From NCBI GenBank assembly GCA_028292745.1, contig JAQGLT010000123.1, positions 1-64,000 of the forward strand: a stretch of 64,000 nucleotides of DNA, in the 5' to 3' direction. This document shows, piece after piece, positions 34,923 to 44,033 of the stretch. A model generated the notes under the pieces. It saw only the letters and a list, made by a program, of their open reading frames with translations. It was not told the origin of the DNA and searched no databases. This DNA is from Polaromonas sp. Its GTDB lineage: Bacteria; Pseudomonadota; Gammaproteobacteria; Burkholderiales; Burkholderiaceae_C. A program made the translations under genes and the position numbers. The first letter of the stretch is position 1, and each line of letters opens with the position of its first letter.

Positions 34923-35585
34923 ATGTCCCCTGTCTCCTTTGCAGGCATCGACCTGGTGCATGCCGACGACAGCCTGCTGGTGCTCAACAAGCTGCCGGGC
35001 CTGCTCGCCGTGCCCGGTCGCGGCGAAGACAAGCAGGACTGCCTGAGCAGCCGGGTGCGCCGGCACTTTCCCGATGCCCTGGTCGTGCATCGGCTGGACA
35101 TGGCCACCTCGGGCCTGATGCTGATGGGCCGGGGAACGGCCATGCAGCGGGCATTGAGCCAGCTGTTCGAGCGCCGCGAAGTCCACAAGCGCTACGAGGC
35201 CGTCGTCGAAGGCTGCCTGGCCCCGGCCTGCGGCGCCGGCGGCTGGGGCCTGATTGACCTGCCGATCGCCGTGGACTGGCCGCGCCGGCCGTTGCGCATC
35301 ATCGACGCGGCGCTCGGCAAGCCCAGCCAGACCCGGTGGCGGGCTGTGGCGTTCGATGAACACACGCACAGCACACGCGTCCTGCTCGAACCCCTCACCG
35401 GACGGTCGCACCAGTTGCGGGTGCACCTGCAGGCACTGGGCCATCCGCTGCTGGGCGACGCGCTCTACGCACCCGCCAGCGTGCAGGCCAAGGCCCCCCG
35501 TCTGCTGCTGCATGCCAGTGCCCTGCGTTTTGCGCATCCTTTCAGCGGCGCCTTGCTGGCTTTTGACAGTTCACCCGGCTTCTAG
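34923..35585 (+). CDS. RluA family RNA pseudouridine synthase
   Basis: 220 residues from the ATG at 34923. Converts uridine to pseudouridine in rRNA or tRNA. The catalytic Asp is in HRLDMATSG (near 58); KRYEAVVEG, LEPLTGRSHQLRVHL and HPLLGDALYA are the standard RluA blocks. No S4 domain precedes the catalytic domain, which suits the short RluA-like type (RluA/TruC-like). Target position unknown. The frame continues upstream but the ATG at 34923 precedes the domain directly. Confidence 0.88.
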   Translation: MSPVSFAGIDLVHADDSLLVLNKLPGLLAVPGRGEDKQDCLSSRVRRHFPDALVVHRLDMATSGLMLMGRGTAMQRALSQLFERREVHKRYEAVVEGCLAPACGAGGWGLIDLPIAVDWPRRPLRIIDAALGKPSQTRWRAVAFDEHTHSTRVLLEPLTGRSHQLRVHLQALGHPLLGDALYAPASVQAKAPRLLLHASALRFAHPFSGALLAFDSSPGF

Positions 35586-35605
35586 GTGCAGGGTCCCGGA
35601 AAGTC

Positions 35606-35925
35606 GTGACGTCATTGCTGTCCACTGAGGAGGAAAAAGCGTTATGGCAACTATGTTTCACGGCAGCGCCCGAACGACGCCGCGAGCGCGAAGCCGAGCT
35701 TCTCAAAGCTCCAAAGATGAGAACCAGCGTCCTGGCCCAGCGCTACGGGCTGAGCCGCATCACTGTCACAAAGTGGCGCTCTCGCACGAAAACCACTGAT
35801 GCGCCCATGGGCCGAGCCAACCCGGAAGCACCGTGCTTTCACCTGCCGAAAAGTCCGTAATCGTGGAGTTCAGGCAAAGTACATTGCTGCTGCTTTTGGA
35901 TGACGTGATGGGCTGTCTCACCCAT
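35606..35925 (+). pseudogene. IS481-like transposase remnant, frameshifted and truncated
   Basis: The first frame (35606-35860) has a helix-turn-helix with LAQRYGLSRITVTKWRSR, followed by a KTTDAPMG linker. The homology then continues in another frame from about 35820: STVLSPAEKSVIVEFRQSTLLLLLDDVMGCL matches the IS481-family segment following the HTH (STVLSPAEEAIVVEFRxxTLLPLDDVLGCL type). A frameshift therefore separates the two parts, and the catalytic DDE region is gone. No terminal inverted repeats were identified. Comparison is from memory of the family. Confidence 0.75.
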
Positions 35926-36165
35926 GTCGAATTTCGGGACGACATGGGCAAAATGAACGGCGCGGACTTTTTTTTACGCGGCGTGATTAACGCTTTTCAC
36001 TATCTTGTTGGGGTTTTGTCCCGTTCCGTAGTCTTAATATTCACAGCCGCCTTGCCTTTCAAGATGACGAACGGCAATTGAACAGTCGGTGGGTGCGTGA
36101 TGCAGATCCGTATCACCACTGCCGGGTAATCAGTCAACAGCGGCCACTGTTTCTGCCTGACACCT

Positions 36166-37083
36166 TCATCCCGCCAAGCGCAAGCGCCTGACATCTTGCT
36201 GCGGTGGCGAGCCAAACAGGCGGCCGTACTCACGGCTGAACTGGGAGGCGCTTTCATACCCGACCAGCACACTTGCGCTCGCAGCGTCGACACGTTGATT
36301 CAGCATCAGTTGCCGCGCCTCCTGCAGTCGGAGCTGCTTCTGGTACTGAAGCGGACTCGTGCCCGTGATGGCGCGAAAATGCTGCCTGAAGGTCGAGGGG
36401 CTCATGTGCACAAGAGATGCCAGTTCGTCGACTTGCATCGCCTGGGCGAAGTTCTGCTTGAGCCAGCTCACTGCCCTCGTGATCTGCTGGCTTGGCGATC
36501 CGTCCGCCACCAGGTGCTGTAACTGGGGGCCATGCGGGCCGGCAAGCAGCCGAATGATGATCTCCCGCTTGATCAAAGGGGCCAGCACAGGAACGAGCGC
36601 TGGCTGGCCCAACAGTTCTACCAGCCGAACCAGGTCCGCAAGCAGAGGTTTGTCCAACGTTTCAATGGAAATGGGCTGGAAGGGGGTCAGTCGGGCGGGT
36701 GGCGCCAGCTGCATGTCGGCGGCCATCTGCATGATCTCCTGGCCGTCCAGCGTCAGCATGAGTCCCAACAGCGGCTCCGCTGGACTTGCACGCGTGACGT
36801 GCGAGATGACCGGCAGCTCAATGGAGGTCAGCATGGACTGGCCCGGCCCGTAGCTGATCACCTCCTCCCCCAGCAACACCTGCTTGTCGCCTTGCGCGAC
36901 AACCCCCAGGCCCAGTTTGAAAATGCAGTGCAATGGCGCTGTGGGCCCTTTGCGCCGGTGCAGCGAGAGGGGAGCAATGGCGGTCAGGTAGTCGCCATCG
37001 GTTTGGGCAAATGTCGCAATCGCACTTGCGAGATCGTGGGTTGCCGAAACTGGCGATGCATCCGGGAATAAAGAGCTTTTCAT
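36166..37083 (-). CDS. AraC family transcriptional regulator
   Basis: 305 residues from the ATG at 37083 (AGGAA seven bases upstream). The N-terminal AraC_N-type domain (THDLASAIATFAQTDGDYLTAIAPLSLHRR, YGPGQSMLTSIELPVISHVTRA) binds a small ligand; the C-terminal double helix-turn-helix (AMQVDELASLVHMSPSTFRQHFRAITGTSPLQYQKQLRLQEAR, VGYESASQFSREYGRLFG) is intact. Divergent from the alpha/beta hydrolase, 314 bp apart, so it probably regulates it. The pair lies between two transposase remnants, which points to horizontal acquisition. Confidence 0.88.
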   Translation of the reverse strand: MKSSLFPDASPVSATHDLASAIATFAQTDGDYLTAIAPLSLHRRKGPTAPLHCIFKLGLGVVAQGDKQVLLGEEVISYGPGQSMLTSIELPVISHVTRASPAEPLLGLMLTLDGQEIMQMAADMQLAPPARLTPFQPISIETLDKPLLADLVRLVELLGQPALVPVLAPLIKREIIIRLLAGPHGPQLQHLVADGSPSQQITRAVSWLKQNFAQAMQVDELASLVHMSPSTFRQHFRAITGTSPLQYQKQLRLQEARQLMLNQRVDAASASVLVGYESASQFSREYGRLFGSPPQQDVRRLRLAG

Positions 37084-37397
37084 TGGCGATTCCTGATCGT
37101 ATTCAACAGCCGTCACTGTAATCCTCAAAAAGTTCAGTAGGGGCGCGTTCTTTCACATCCGTCAGTTTAGGCAATAAGGGCATTGGTTTTGGCAACCCAG
37201 ATCGCCGCGTTCGCGCAACAATCATTCCAGGCCCGACGGACCTACCGGACGGCACGAAGCCAACGATCTGACCGCTGATTCATCAGCCCTTCGCATTTTT
37301 TCCGCTGCCTGACCGTTGCCCCCACACGAAGCGCTGTTGCAGGGCTTCAACCGCGTCAATTGCCTCAACCACATTAACCGCATCAAGGACTTACGAC
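37084..37397. other. divergent promoter region between AraC regulator and alpha/beta hydrolase
   Basis: 314 bp without a gene. Divergent AraC promoters are usually in such gaps. No obvious operator repeat was picked out by eye. Confidence 0.5.
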
Positions 37398-38450
37398 ATG
37401 AACGACCAGCTTTCGAACCTCGTACCGGCCAGCCTGGCTCGCCGCAAGACCCTCCTGGGCGGCTCGGCTCTAACCGCCTCCCTATGGATGCCTGCGTTTG
37501 CCGCAGGAAAGTCGGAATCCAGTGCCGGGAAAGGCGGCGTGAAGATAAAAAACGTCACTTTCAGGAACAACGCCATTGATATGGCGGGCAACCTCTACCT
37601 GCCGAAGAACTTCACCGAGGGCAGCAAGTTCCCGGCCATCGTCAGCGTGCACCCGGGCGGCGGCGTCAAGGAACAGGTGGCCGGCTTGTACGCACGGCTC
37701 ATGGCAGAACAGGGCTTCGTCGCCCTGGCGTTTGATGCTTCGCACCAAGGCGTCAGCGGCGGCATGCCCCGCCTCCTGGACGACCCGATGCGGCGCGTCG
37801 GCGACATTTACAGCGCCGTCGACTACCTGACCTCGCTGCGTTACGTTGACGCCAGCCGCATCGGGGCCTTGGGGATCTGCGCGGGCAGCGGCACCACGGT
37901 CAAGGCCGCATCGATGGAGCGGCGCATCAAGGCAGTGGCCACCGTCAGCGCGGTGGACGTCGGGGCAGTGACCCGAAAGGGCTGGGATGGCAAGGCAACC
38001 CAAGCGGAACAGTTCGCCATGCTCGACGCGGTTGCCAAAGAGCGCACCGCACAGGCGTCTGGCGCTGCGCCAACATACGTCAACTATGTGCCCAAGGTCG
38101 GCGACAAGACCGCGCCGCGTGACCTGCAGGAAGCAGCCGACTACTACCTCACGCCTCGCGGCCAGCATCCCAATTCGCCCAACAAGATGCTACTGACCAG
38201 CTTGAGCGCGCTGGTGTCGTTCACGGGTTTTGACCGCCTTGATCTGCTGACCCAGCCGCTCATGGTTGTCGCTGGCAGCGAAGCCGGCTCGCTTTGGCAC
38301 AGCCAGGAACTCCACGCCAGGGCGCCGGGACCGAAGGAGCTTTTCATCGTCGATGGCGCCACCCATATGGACCTGTACGACCGCGACGCCGTGAGAGTCG
38401 CCACGAACCAGCTGTCGCCGTTTTTCACGCGCGCGCTTCAAGCCGCTTGA
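37398..38450 (+). CDS. alpha/beta hydrolase with twin-arginine-like signal and Cys at the nucleophile elbow
   Basis: 350 residues. Residues 14-36 read ARRKTLLGGSALTASLWMPAFAAG, a Tat-like signal (RRKTLL). The hydrolase fold has VHPGGG near 85, a nucleophile elbow GICAGSG (159-165) with Cys161 in the usual Ser place, and a late Asp/His pair (LFIVDGATHMDLYD near 316). Cys elbows occur in dienelactone hydrolase-like and YcjY-like families. The substrate is unknown. Divergently transcribed from the AraC gene. The ATG at 37398 has CAAGGA upstream. Confidence 0.8.
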   Translation: MNDQLSNLVPASLARRKTLLGGSALTASLWMPAFAAGKSESSAGKGGVKIKNVTFRNNAIDMAGNLYLPKNFTEGSKFPAIVSVHPGGGVKEQVAGLYARLMAEQGFVALAFDASHQGVSGGMPRLLDDPMRRVGDIYSAVDYLTSLRYVDASRIGALGICAGSGTTVKAASMERRIKAVATVSAVDVGAVTRKGWDGKATQAEQFAMLDAVAKERTAQASGAAPTYVNYVPKVGDKTAPRDLQEAADYYLTPRGQHPNSPNKMLLTSLSALVSFTGFDRLDLLTQPLMVVAGSEAGSLWHSQELHARAPGPKELFIVDGATHMDLYDRDAVRVATNQLSPFFTRALQAA

Positions 38451-38559
38451 TTGGAGCCTCTGTCTCCGCAATCGACCCATCACCCTCGGCAAGCTGCTGG
38501 ACCGCCTGCCTGGGATGAGCTAACTCAAATCAAAGCAACACATGATTGACAAGAAAATC

Positions 38560-38700
38560 TGGTCGCCCCTCGGGGTAGTACGGCGCGATAAGCGCCACCA
38601 GCACAGCCCACGGAACCACGCGCTCCATCTGCGCGATGAACTCGCGCTTGCGGGTTCTTTTCATGCTGAGATTGAGCCCCAAACGTACGCGGCCCGTGAA
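38560..38700 (-). pseudogene. IS5-like transposase N-terminal fragment
   Basis: Minus-strand translation gives LGLNLSMKRTRKREFIAQMERVVPWAVLVALIAPYYPEGRPDF; the block KRTRKREF-AQMERVVPW-LVALIAPYYP is the N-terminal region of IS5-family transposases. It stops after the YYP motif, so most of the transposase is missing. It lies between the hydrolase gene and ynfA. No inverted repeats found. Family assignment from memory. Confidence 0.75.
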
Positions 38701-38735
38701 TCCATGGCAACGGCCGACTGCAGCCTCGGTACAGC

Positions 38736-39053
38736 TTATCGCGGCTGGAAAGCGATGACCGACATTCCGACCAGACTGATCGCAACTCCTGCGGCATCCC
38801 AGCTGGTCGGACGAACACCGTCAACTGCCCACAGCCAGGCGAGCGCCACCGCGATGTACACCCCTCCATATGCGGCATAAACTCGGCCAGCAGCCTCAGG
38901 GTGTAGCGTAAGCAGATAAGCGAACAATGCAAGGCTACCAGCCGCTGGAACAAGCAGCCAAGCCGAACGATGCTGGACCAGCCATAAATATGGCAGGTAA
39001 CACCCGACGATTTCGGCGAGCGCCGTTAACATGAACAAGAGGACGGTTTTCAT
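38736..39053 (-). CDS. YnfA/UPF0060 family small membrane protein
   Basis: 105 residues from the ATG at 39053. Four hydrophobic helices ([71 protein letters not shown]). Blocks [29 protein letters not shown] and [20 protein letters not shown] are diagnostic of the family. YnfA is an inner-membrane protein reported as an SMR-type efflux pump in enterobacteria; the role here is inferred. The next element to the left is the IS5-like fragment. Confidence 0.92.
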   Translation of the reverse strand: MKTVLLFMLTALAEIVGCYLPYLWLVQHRSAWLLVPAAGSLALFAYLLTLHPEAAGRVYAAYGGVYIAVALAWLWAVDGVRPTSWDAAGVAISLVGMSVIAFQPR

Positions 39054-39227
39054 ACGGCCATTTTGCCGCTGCCGCTTGGATGAATCGATGCGGGTATGCA
39101 AGCCGCTATTTTGCTGGCCGCCATCGATGCGGCAGCAGTTTATGAATTAGGCTGGCCCGAATTATGCAGAGTTTGCCTAGAGCAAATCGCCTGGTTTGCA
39201 ACAGCTGCGTGACTGGCAGTAGACCAA

Positions 39228-39290
39228 TTGCTACTTAATTAATAGCTGCTTGTGCACTGGCTGCCTGCGCTACAGGTATATTTGATGCCA
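39228..39290. repeat. dispersed AATAGCTGCTTGCGC-type intergenic repeat, copy 10
   Basis: TTGCTACTTAATTAATAGCTG, CTTGTGCACTGGCTGCCTGCGCTACAGG, then TATATTTGATGCC. Lies upstream of the SDR gene at 39369. Confidence 0.7.
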
Positions 39291-39368
39291 AAAAATGGCT
39301 TTCCGCGCAACACCCAGGCGCTTTGGCCGGTTTGCAGCGGTCGGGGCTTGGCGCTACCATTTGGCGCC

Positions 39369-40124
39369 ATGACAGACCATCTTTTTGTACTGACCGGCGC
39401 CTCGCGCGGCATGGGCCTGGCCATGGCGCGCCAGCTGCTGGCGGGTGGCCACACCGTGCTGTGCATTTCGCGCAGCGGGGTGCCTGCGCTGGCGCAGCAG
39501 GCCCAGCAGCGCGGGGCGACCTTGCTGCAGTGGTGCCACGATCTGGCGGACAGCGGCACGCTTGCCGGCTCTTTGCAGGACTGGCTCCGCCAGCAAGGGG
39601 GCACGGCCTGGCGCACCGCCAGCCTCATCAACAATGCCGGCGTCATTCCCCCTGTCCGCCCGCTTGCGCAGGCCGATGCGGCAGACCTGGCACGGGCGCT
39701 GCGCGTTGGCCTGGAGGCGCCCATGCTGCTCGCGGCGGCGTTTTTGCAGGCGACCGAAGGCTGGTCCGCACAGCGCAGAGTGCTCAACATTTCCTCTGGG
39801 CTCGGGCGCCGGGCGATGGCGTCGCAGGCGGCCTATTGCGCGGCCAAAGCCGGCATGGATCATTTCACCCGCTGCCTGGCGCTGGAAGAGGCGTCGAAAA
39901 CCAATGGCGCGCAGGTGTGCTCGCTGGCGCCCGGCGTGATCGACACGGCCATGCAGGTCCAGCTGCGCGGGGCGGACGGTGCCGCTTTTCCTGACCGGGA
40001 CAGCTTTGTCCGCCTGAAATCGGGCGGTCAGCTGACATCGCCTGACGAGGCGGCGAAACGGGTGCTGGCCTATCTGGCGCGGCCGGACTTTGGCGCCCAG
40101 CCAGTCGCGGACGTCCGGGAGTAG
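39369..40124 (+). CDS. short-chain dehydrogenase/reductase (benzil reductase/YueD-like)
   Basis: 251 residues from the ATG at 39369. SDR signature: TGASRGMG (9-16), NNAG at 88-91, Ser142/143 in NISS, Tyr156 and Lys160 (YCAAK). The SRSG after beta-2 suggests NADP preference. The NNAGVIPPVRPLAQAD region and the C-terminal part resemble benzil or sepiapterin-type reductases, so reduction of a dicarbonyl is a possible activity. It appears to be a single-gene unit. The frame extends upstream over the dispersed repeat, which is rejected. Confidence 0.85.
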   Translation: MTDHLFVLTGASRGMGLAMARQLLAGGHTVLCISRSGVPALAQQAQQRGATLLQWCHDLADSGTLAGSLQDWLRQQGGTAWRTASLINNAGVIPPVRPLAQADAADLARALRVGLEAPMLLAAAFLQATEGWSAQRRVLNISSGLGRRAMASQAAYCAAKAGMDHFTRCLALEEASKTNGAQVCSLAPGVIDTAMQVQLRGADGAAFPDRDSFVRLKSGGQLTSPDEAAKRVLAYLARPDFGAQPVADVRE

Positions 40125-40204
40125 GCGGCGGGCGTTCGCGCCCCGCTGGCCCCCATCCCAACCTTCCTCCAGCGGAGAAGGAGAAATACCGGGGAAAATG
40201 CCGC

Positions 40205-40262
40205 ATTTTTGATCAAAACGGGCTCTAGCGCAGGCAGCGCTTGCGCAAGCAGCTATGAATTC
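40205..40262. repeat. dispersed AATAGCTGCTTGCGC-type intergenic repeat, copy 11 (inverted)
   Basis: TTTTTGATCAAAACGGGCTCTAGCGCAGGCAGCGCTTGCGCAAGCAGCTATGAATT. CTTGCGCAAG is present as in copy 1. Confidence 0.75.
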
Positions 40263-40343
40263 AGGAGCAGCAAGGCCGTCCGGCTTCGCTGTTGCCAGCC
40301 AGGGGCAACCGCTCTGACCGAAACTTGAAATCCGCCCTATCAG

Positions 40344-40420
40344 TTTGCTATGTTTTTTATAGCTACAGCCTAAGATGTGGTGCGCGTCGGAACCACATTT
40401 GGCTTAAAAAATTACCAAAA
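40344..40420. repeat. dispersed AATAGCTGCTTGCGC-type intergenic repeat, copy 12 (diverged)
   Basis: GTTTGCTATGTTTTTTATAGCTACAGCC, then AAGATGTGGTGCGCGTCGGAACCACATTTGGCTTAAAAAATTAC. The ends match the family (GCTATxxxTTTTATAGCT...TTAAAAAATTAC); the centre differs and forms its own ATGTGGT/ACCACAT stem. Confidence 0.55.
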
Positions 40421-40424
40421 CCTG

Positions 40425-40664
40425 CTAATCCGCTTTCAAAATCTGATAAATCTCGTCCTTGAGTTCCAACCGTTTTTTCTTCAGCACCTCCAGCGCGTCG
40501 TAGGCGATGGCTTCCTTGCCCTGCTCGTGCTGGGTGATGGTGTGATTGTGGGAATCGTAGTGTTCGGCCAGGGTCGAAAAATGCGCATCCGAGGCTTTGA
40601 GGTGGGTCATCTTCTCCAGGTACTCGGGAAACTCATGCGCCAGATCGTGATTCATCAAATGCAT
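40425..40664 (-). CDS. YdcH/DUF465 family small protein
   Basis: 79 residues, starting at 40664 with AAGGAA six bases upstream. The family sequence features are the N-terminal DLAHEFPEYLEKMTHLKASDAHF and the C-terminal heptad-like LKKKRLELKDEIYQIL, a short coiled-coil/helical hairpin. Function is not established; such proteins are widespread in proteobacteria. It is divergent from the kyn operon by over 300 bp. Confidence 0.9.
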   Translation of the reverse strand: MHLMNHDLAHEFPEYLEKMTHLKASDAHFSTLAEHYDSHNHTITQHEQGKEAIAYDALEVLKKKRLELKDEIYQILKAD

Positions 40665-41000
40665 AACCGATTCCTTTCAGGAATAGAAACGTATAGACAA
40701 CGTTGGGAAACCTGACGCAGGCCGTTGATCGACAAGCCAGTCAGGCCTTCAATGCTAGCAAAATGCCCATTGGGCCGGCCTGACCCACGACATGCGCGTT
40801 GAGGCGACCAGCGGCAGCGCACCCGGCGCCATGCCTTTTGTCATTCCAAAGCAAAAAGGTGGCTTCCGTCAGGCGCCGATGCATTGAATAATCGCATCAT
40901 GCCAGCCCGCTCATCCGTCCCGCCCCGACCACGCTCTCCATTGCCGCGTGCCGGGGGACGGTCTTGCGCGGCGGCGCTTTCAATTGCAGGAGTCACTGGC
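40665..41000. other. intergenic region upstream of the kynurenine operon
   Basis: 336 bp. The frame of the formamidase is open back to 40884, but the extension is Pro/Arg-rich and a ribosome site (GCAGGAG at 40985-40991) precedes 41001. The operon promoter should be here. No KynR/Lrp-like site was recognised with confidence. Confidence 0.5.
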
Positions 41001-41864
41001 ATGAAGCTGTACGGCGATTTTTCTTCCCAGGCCGAGATCGACGCGCAGTACAACGCGTCGCTGCGCGTGGCCGATCCCGCGGCCGAGATGGCGCATTACG
41101 CCGCCGCCGCTGGGCTGGCCCGCCAGCGGCTGCAATGCCGGCTCGACCTGCGCTACGGCGCGACCCTGGACGAGACGCTGGACATCTTCCCTGCCGCGCA
41201 GCCCAGGGCGCCAGTATTCGTCTTTTTGCACGGTGGCTACTGGCGTGCGCTGGGCGCCAAGGACTTCAGCGGCGTGGCTCTGGGCCTGCAGGCGCGCGGC
41301 ATCACCACCGTGGTGGTGAATTACGCGCTGTGCCCCAAGGTCACGCTGGAGGAGATCACCCGGCAGTGCCGCGCCGCCGTGGCATGGACGCTGCGCCACA
41401 TCGGCGACCATGGCGGCGATCCGGCGCGCGTGGCGGTCGGCGGCCATTCCGCCGGCGGGCACCTGAGCGCGATGTGCCTGCTGACCGACTGGGCGGGCGA
41501 CTACGGCCTGCCGGCTGACCCGCTGCGCGCCGCCCTGCTGGTCAGCGGCCTGTTCGACCTGGCGCCGCTGCGCTGGAGCTACCTGCAGCCGGTCATCCAG
41601 CTCGACGATGGCCTTATCCGCCGGCAGTCCCCGCTGCTGCAGGTGCGTCGCTGCGCCACGCCGGCGCTCATCGCCTGGGGTGCCGACGAGAGCAGCGAGT
41701 TCGCGCGCCAGTCCACCGCTTTCGGCACGGCCTGGCGGGCCGCCGGCAACACGCATGAACAGCTGGCCCTGCCCGGCTGCCATCATTTCTCCGCCATCCA
41801 TGGCTTCGAGCAGGCGCAGAGCCCGCTCGTTGACTGGCTGGCCCACCAGCTTGGAGCCGCATGA
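41001..41864 (+). CDS. kynurenine formamidase, alpha/beta-hydrolase type
   Basis: 287 residues. Hydrolyses N-formylkynurenine to kynurenine in tryptophan breakdown. Features: HGGYWR at 77-82 (oxyanion), Ser150 in GHSAGG, Asp229 in WGADES and His261/262 near the end, giving a Ser-Asp-His triad. This belongs to the AFMID-like alpha/beta hydrolase group, not to the metal-dependent KynB cyclase family. The stop overlaps the kynU start (ATGA, 41861-41864), which strongly supports the pathway role. The start at 41001 was chosen over the longer frame because of the ribosome site. Confidence 0.9.
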   Translation: MKLYGDFSSQAEIDAQYNASLRVADPAAEMAHYAAAAGLARQRLQCRLDLRYGATLDETLDIFPAAQPRAPVFVFLHGGYWRALGAKDFSGVALGLQARGITTVVVNYALCPKVTLEEITRQCRAAVAWTLRHIGDHGGDPARVAVGGHSAGGHLSAMCLLTDWAGDYGLPADPLRAALLVSGLFDLAPLRWSYLQPVIQLDDGLIRRQSPLLQVRRCATPALIAWGADESSEFARQSTAFGTAWRAAGNTHEQLALPGCHHFSAIHGFEQAQSPLVDWLAHQLGAA

Positions 41865-43165
41865 GCGACATCACCCGCCTGGCTTGCCAGGCACTCGACG
41901 CCCAGGACAGCCTCGCCCCCTTGCGCGGGCAGTTCTCGCTGCCTGCGGGCATGCTTTACCTCGACGGCAATTCGCTGGGCCCTTTGCCCAGCGCCACCGC
42001 TGCCCGCGTGCAGGCCGTGGTCACCGGCGAATGGGGCCAGGGCCTCATCAGCAGCTGGAACAGCGCCGGCTGGATCGACCGGCCGCGCCTGGTCGGCGAC
42101 AAGATCGCTCGCCTCATCGGCGCCGGTCCAGGCGAGGTGGTGGCCGTGGATTCCACGTCCATCAACCTTTACAAGGTGCTGGCCGTGGCGCTGGCACTGG
42201 TCCGCGAGGGCGCGCCCGGCCGCCGCCGCATCGTCTCCGAGCGCGACAATTTTCCGACCGACCTCTACATCGCCGAAAGCCTGGCCCGCCAGCACGGCTG
42301 CGACCTGACGCTGGCGGGCGCCGACGAGATCGAGGCCCAGCTCGATGACAGCGTCGCGGTGCTGATGCTCACGCAGGTGAACTACCGCACCGGCCGGCTG
42401 CTCGACATGGCCGCCTTGACGGCCCGCGCGCATGCCGCCGGCGCGCTGGCCGTGTGGGACCTGGCGCACAGCGCCGGCGCCCTGCCGGTGGATCTGCGCG
42501 GAGCGGGCGCGGACTTCGCGGTGGGCTGCGGCTACAAGTACCTCAATGGCGGCCCAGGCGCGCCCGCCTTCGTCTGGGTCCATCCGCGCCATGCGGCGCG
42601 GATGGACGCCGAGGCGCGCTGGCAGCCGCTGTCGGGCTGGATGGGCCATGCCACGCCGTTCGATTTCACGCCGGGTTACCAGCCAGGGGCAGGCATCGGC
42701 CGGTTTATCTGCGGCACGCCGTCGGCAATTTCGCTGGCGGCGCTGGAGTGCGGCGTTGACACGCTGCTGGCGGCTGAGGCCTGCGGCGGCCTGGCGGCGC
42801 TGCGCCGCAAGTCGCTGGCCCTGAGCGACCTGTTCATCGCGCTCGTCGAGCAGCGCTGCGCCGGCCACGGCCTGCAGGTGCAGACACCGCGCGAGCACGC
42901 ACGGCGCGGCAGCCAGGTCAGCCTCTACCTGGACCCGGCCGACGGCGACGCCTACGCCATGGTGCAGGCGCTGATCGAACGCGGCGTGATCGGCGACTTC
43001 CGGGCGCCGGGCATCCTGCGCTTTGGCCTGACCCCGCTGTACCTGGGCTTTGCCGAGGTCTGGGACGCCGTCGATCATTTCGCGCAAGTGCTGGCCAGCG
43101 GCCAATGGCGCGAGCCGCGCTTCAGCCGCCGCAGCCGCCCGAGCCACCGCACCACCGTGACATGA
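41861..43165 (+). CDS. kynU: kynureninase
   Basis: 434 residues. PLP-dependent cleavage of kynurenine (and hydroxykynurenine) to anthranilate and alanine. The PLP Lys is in [11 protein letters not shown] (about Lys226), preceded by [14 protein letters not shown] with the cofactor-binding Asp; [12 protein letters not shown] near 32 and the final [15 protein letters not shown] block complete the family pattern. Translation is coupled to the formamidase upstream. Eight bases separate its stop from kynA. Confidence 0.95.
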   Translation: MSDITRLACQALDAQDSLAPLRGQFSLPAGMLYLDGNSLGPLPSATAARVQAVVTGEWGQGLISSWNSAGWIDRPRLVGDKIARLIGAGPGEVVAVDSTSINLYKVLAVALALVREGAPGRRRIVSERDNFPTDLYIAESLARQHGCDLTLAGADEIEAQLDDSVAVLMLTQVNYRTGRLLDMAALTARAHAAGALAVWDLAHSAGALPVDLRGAGADFAVGCGYKYLNGGPGAPAFVWVHPRHAARMDAEARWQPLSGWMGHATPFDFTPGYQPGAGIGRFICGTPSAISLAALECGVDTLLAAEACGGLAALRRKSLALSDLFIALVEQRCAGHGLQVQTPREHARRGSQVSLYLDPADGDAYAMVQALIERGVIGDFRAPGILRFGLTPLYLGFAEVWDAVDHFAQVLASGQWREPRFSRRSRPSHRTTVT

Positions 43166-43172
43166 GCCGACC

Positions 43173-44033
43173 ATGAACCAACCCGTCCACGGCCCCGCTG
43201 GCACCGAACGCATTGTTGCGGAGGAAGGCGCGCAGCTAGACTTCAGCCGCCACATGAGCTACGGCGACTACCTGCACCTCGACCAGCTTCTGGCCGCCCA
43301 GCACCCGCTGTCGCCCGCGCACGACGAAATGCTCTTCATCGTGCAGCACCAGACCAGCGAGCTGTGGATGAAGCTCATGCTGCACGAACTCACCGCCGCC
43401 AGCGCCGCGGTGCGGGCTGACGCGCTGGCGCCGGCCTTCAAGATGCTGGCCCGCGTCAGCCGCATCATGGAGCAGCTGGTGGGCGCCTGGACCGTGCTGG
43501 CAACGATGACGCCGCCCGAGTACACCGCCATGCGGCCCTACCTGGTCAACTCCAGCGGCTTTCAAAGCGCGCAATACCGCTGCATCGAATTTGCGCTCGG
43601 CAACAAGAACGCGGCCATGCTCAAGCCGCACCAGCACCGCCCAGAGTTGCTGCAACAGGTGCAAACCGCCTGGCGCGCGCCCTCGCTGTACGACGAGTCG
43701 CTGCGCCTGATGGCCCGCTGTGGCCTGGCGCTGCCAGCCAGCCACCTGGAACGCGACTGGACCGCGCCCTACGAAGCCAGTGAAGCGGTCGAGCAGGCCT
43801 GGCTGCAGGTCTACCGCGACCCGGCGGCGCATTGGGATCTGTACCAGCTGGGCGAGAAGCTGACCGACATCGAGGACGCGTTCCGCCTCTGGCGTTTTCG
43901 CCATGTGACGACCGTGGAGCGTGTGATCGGTTTCAAGCGCGGCACCGGCGGCACGGGCGGCGTGAGCTACCTGCGCAAGATGCTCGACGTGGTGTTGTTC
44001 CCCGAGCTGTGGTCGCTGCGCACCCATCTTTGA
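43173..44033 (+). CDS. kynA: tryptophan 2,3-dioxygenase
   Basis: 286 residues. Haem enzyme that opens the indole ring with O2 to N-formylkynurenine, the first pathway step. Signature: [42 protein letters not shown] with the substrate-contact residues, [20 protein letters not shown], and the haem-ligand His region [28 protein letters not shown]. Length matches bacterial KynA. It closes the operon; the anthranilate formed could enter catabolism elsewhere. The gene order is formamidase-kynU-kynA. Confidence 0.97.
   Translation: MNQPVHGPAGTERIVAEEGAQLDFSRHMSYGDYLHLDQLLAAQHPLSPAHDEMLFIVQHQTSELWMKLMLHELTAASAAVRADALAPAFKMLARVSRIMEQLVGAWTVLATMTPPEYTAMRPYLVNSSGFQSAQYRCIEFALGNKNAAMLKPHQHRPELLQQVQTAWRAPSLYDESLRLMARCGLALPASHLERDWTAPYEASEAVEQAWLQVYRDPAAHWDLYQLGEKLTDIEDAFRLWRFRHVTTVERVIGFKRGTGGTGGVSYLRKMLDVVLFPELWSLRTHL

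Larger units (their letters stand above)
40125..40424. other. intergenic region between SDR and YdcH-like genes
   Basis: 300 bp with no gene. It holds repeat copies 11 and 12. Confidence 0.6.
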
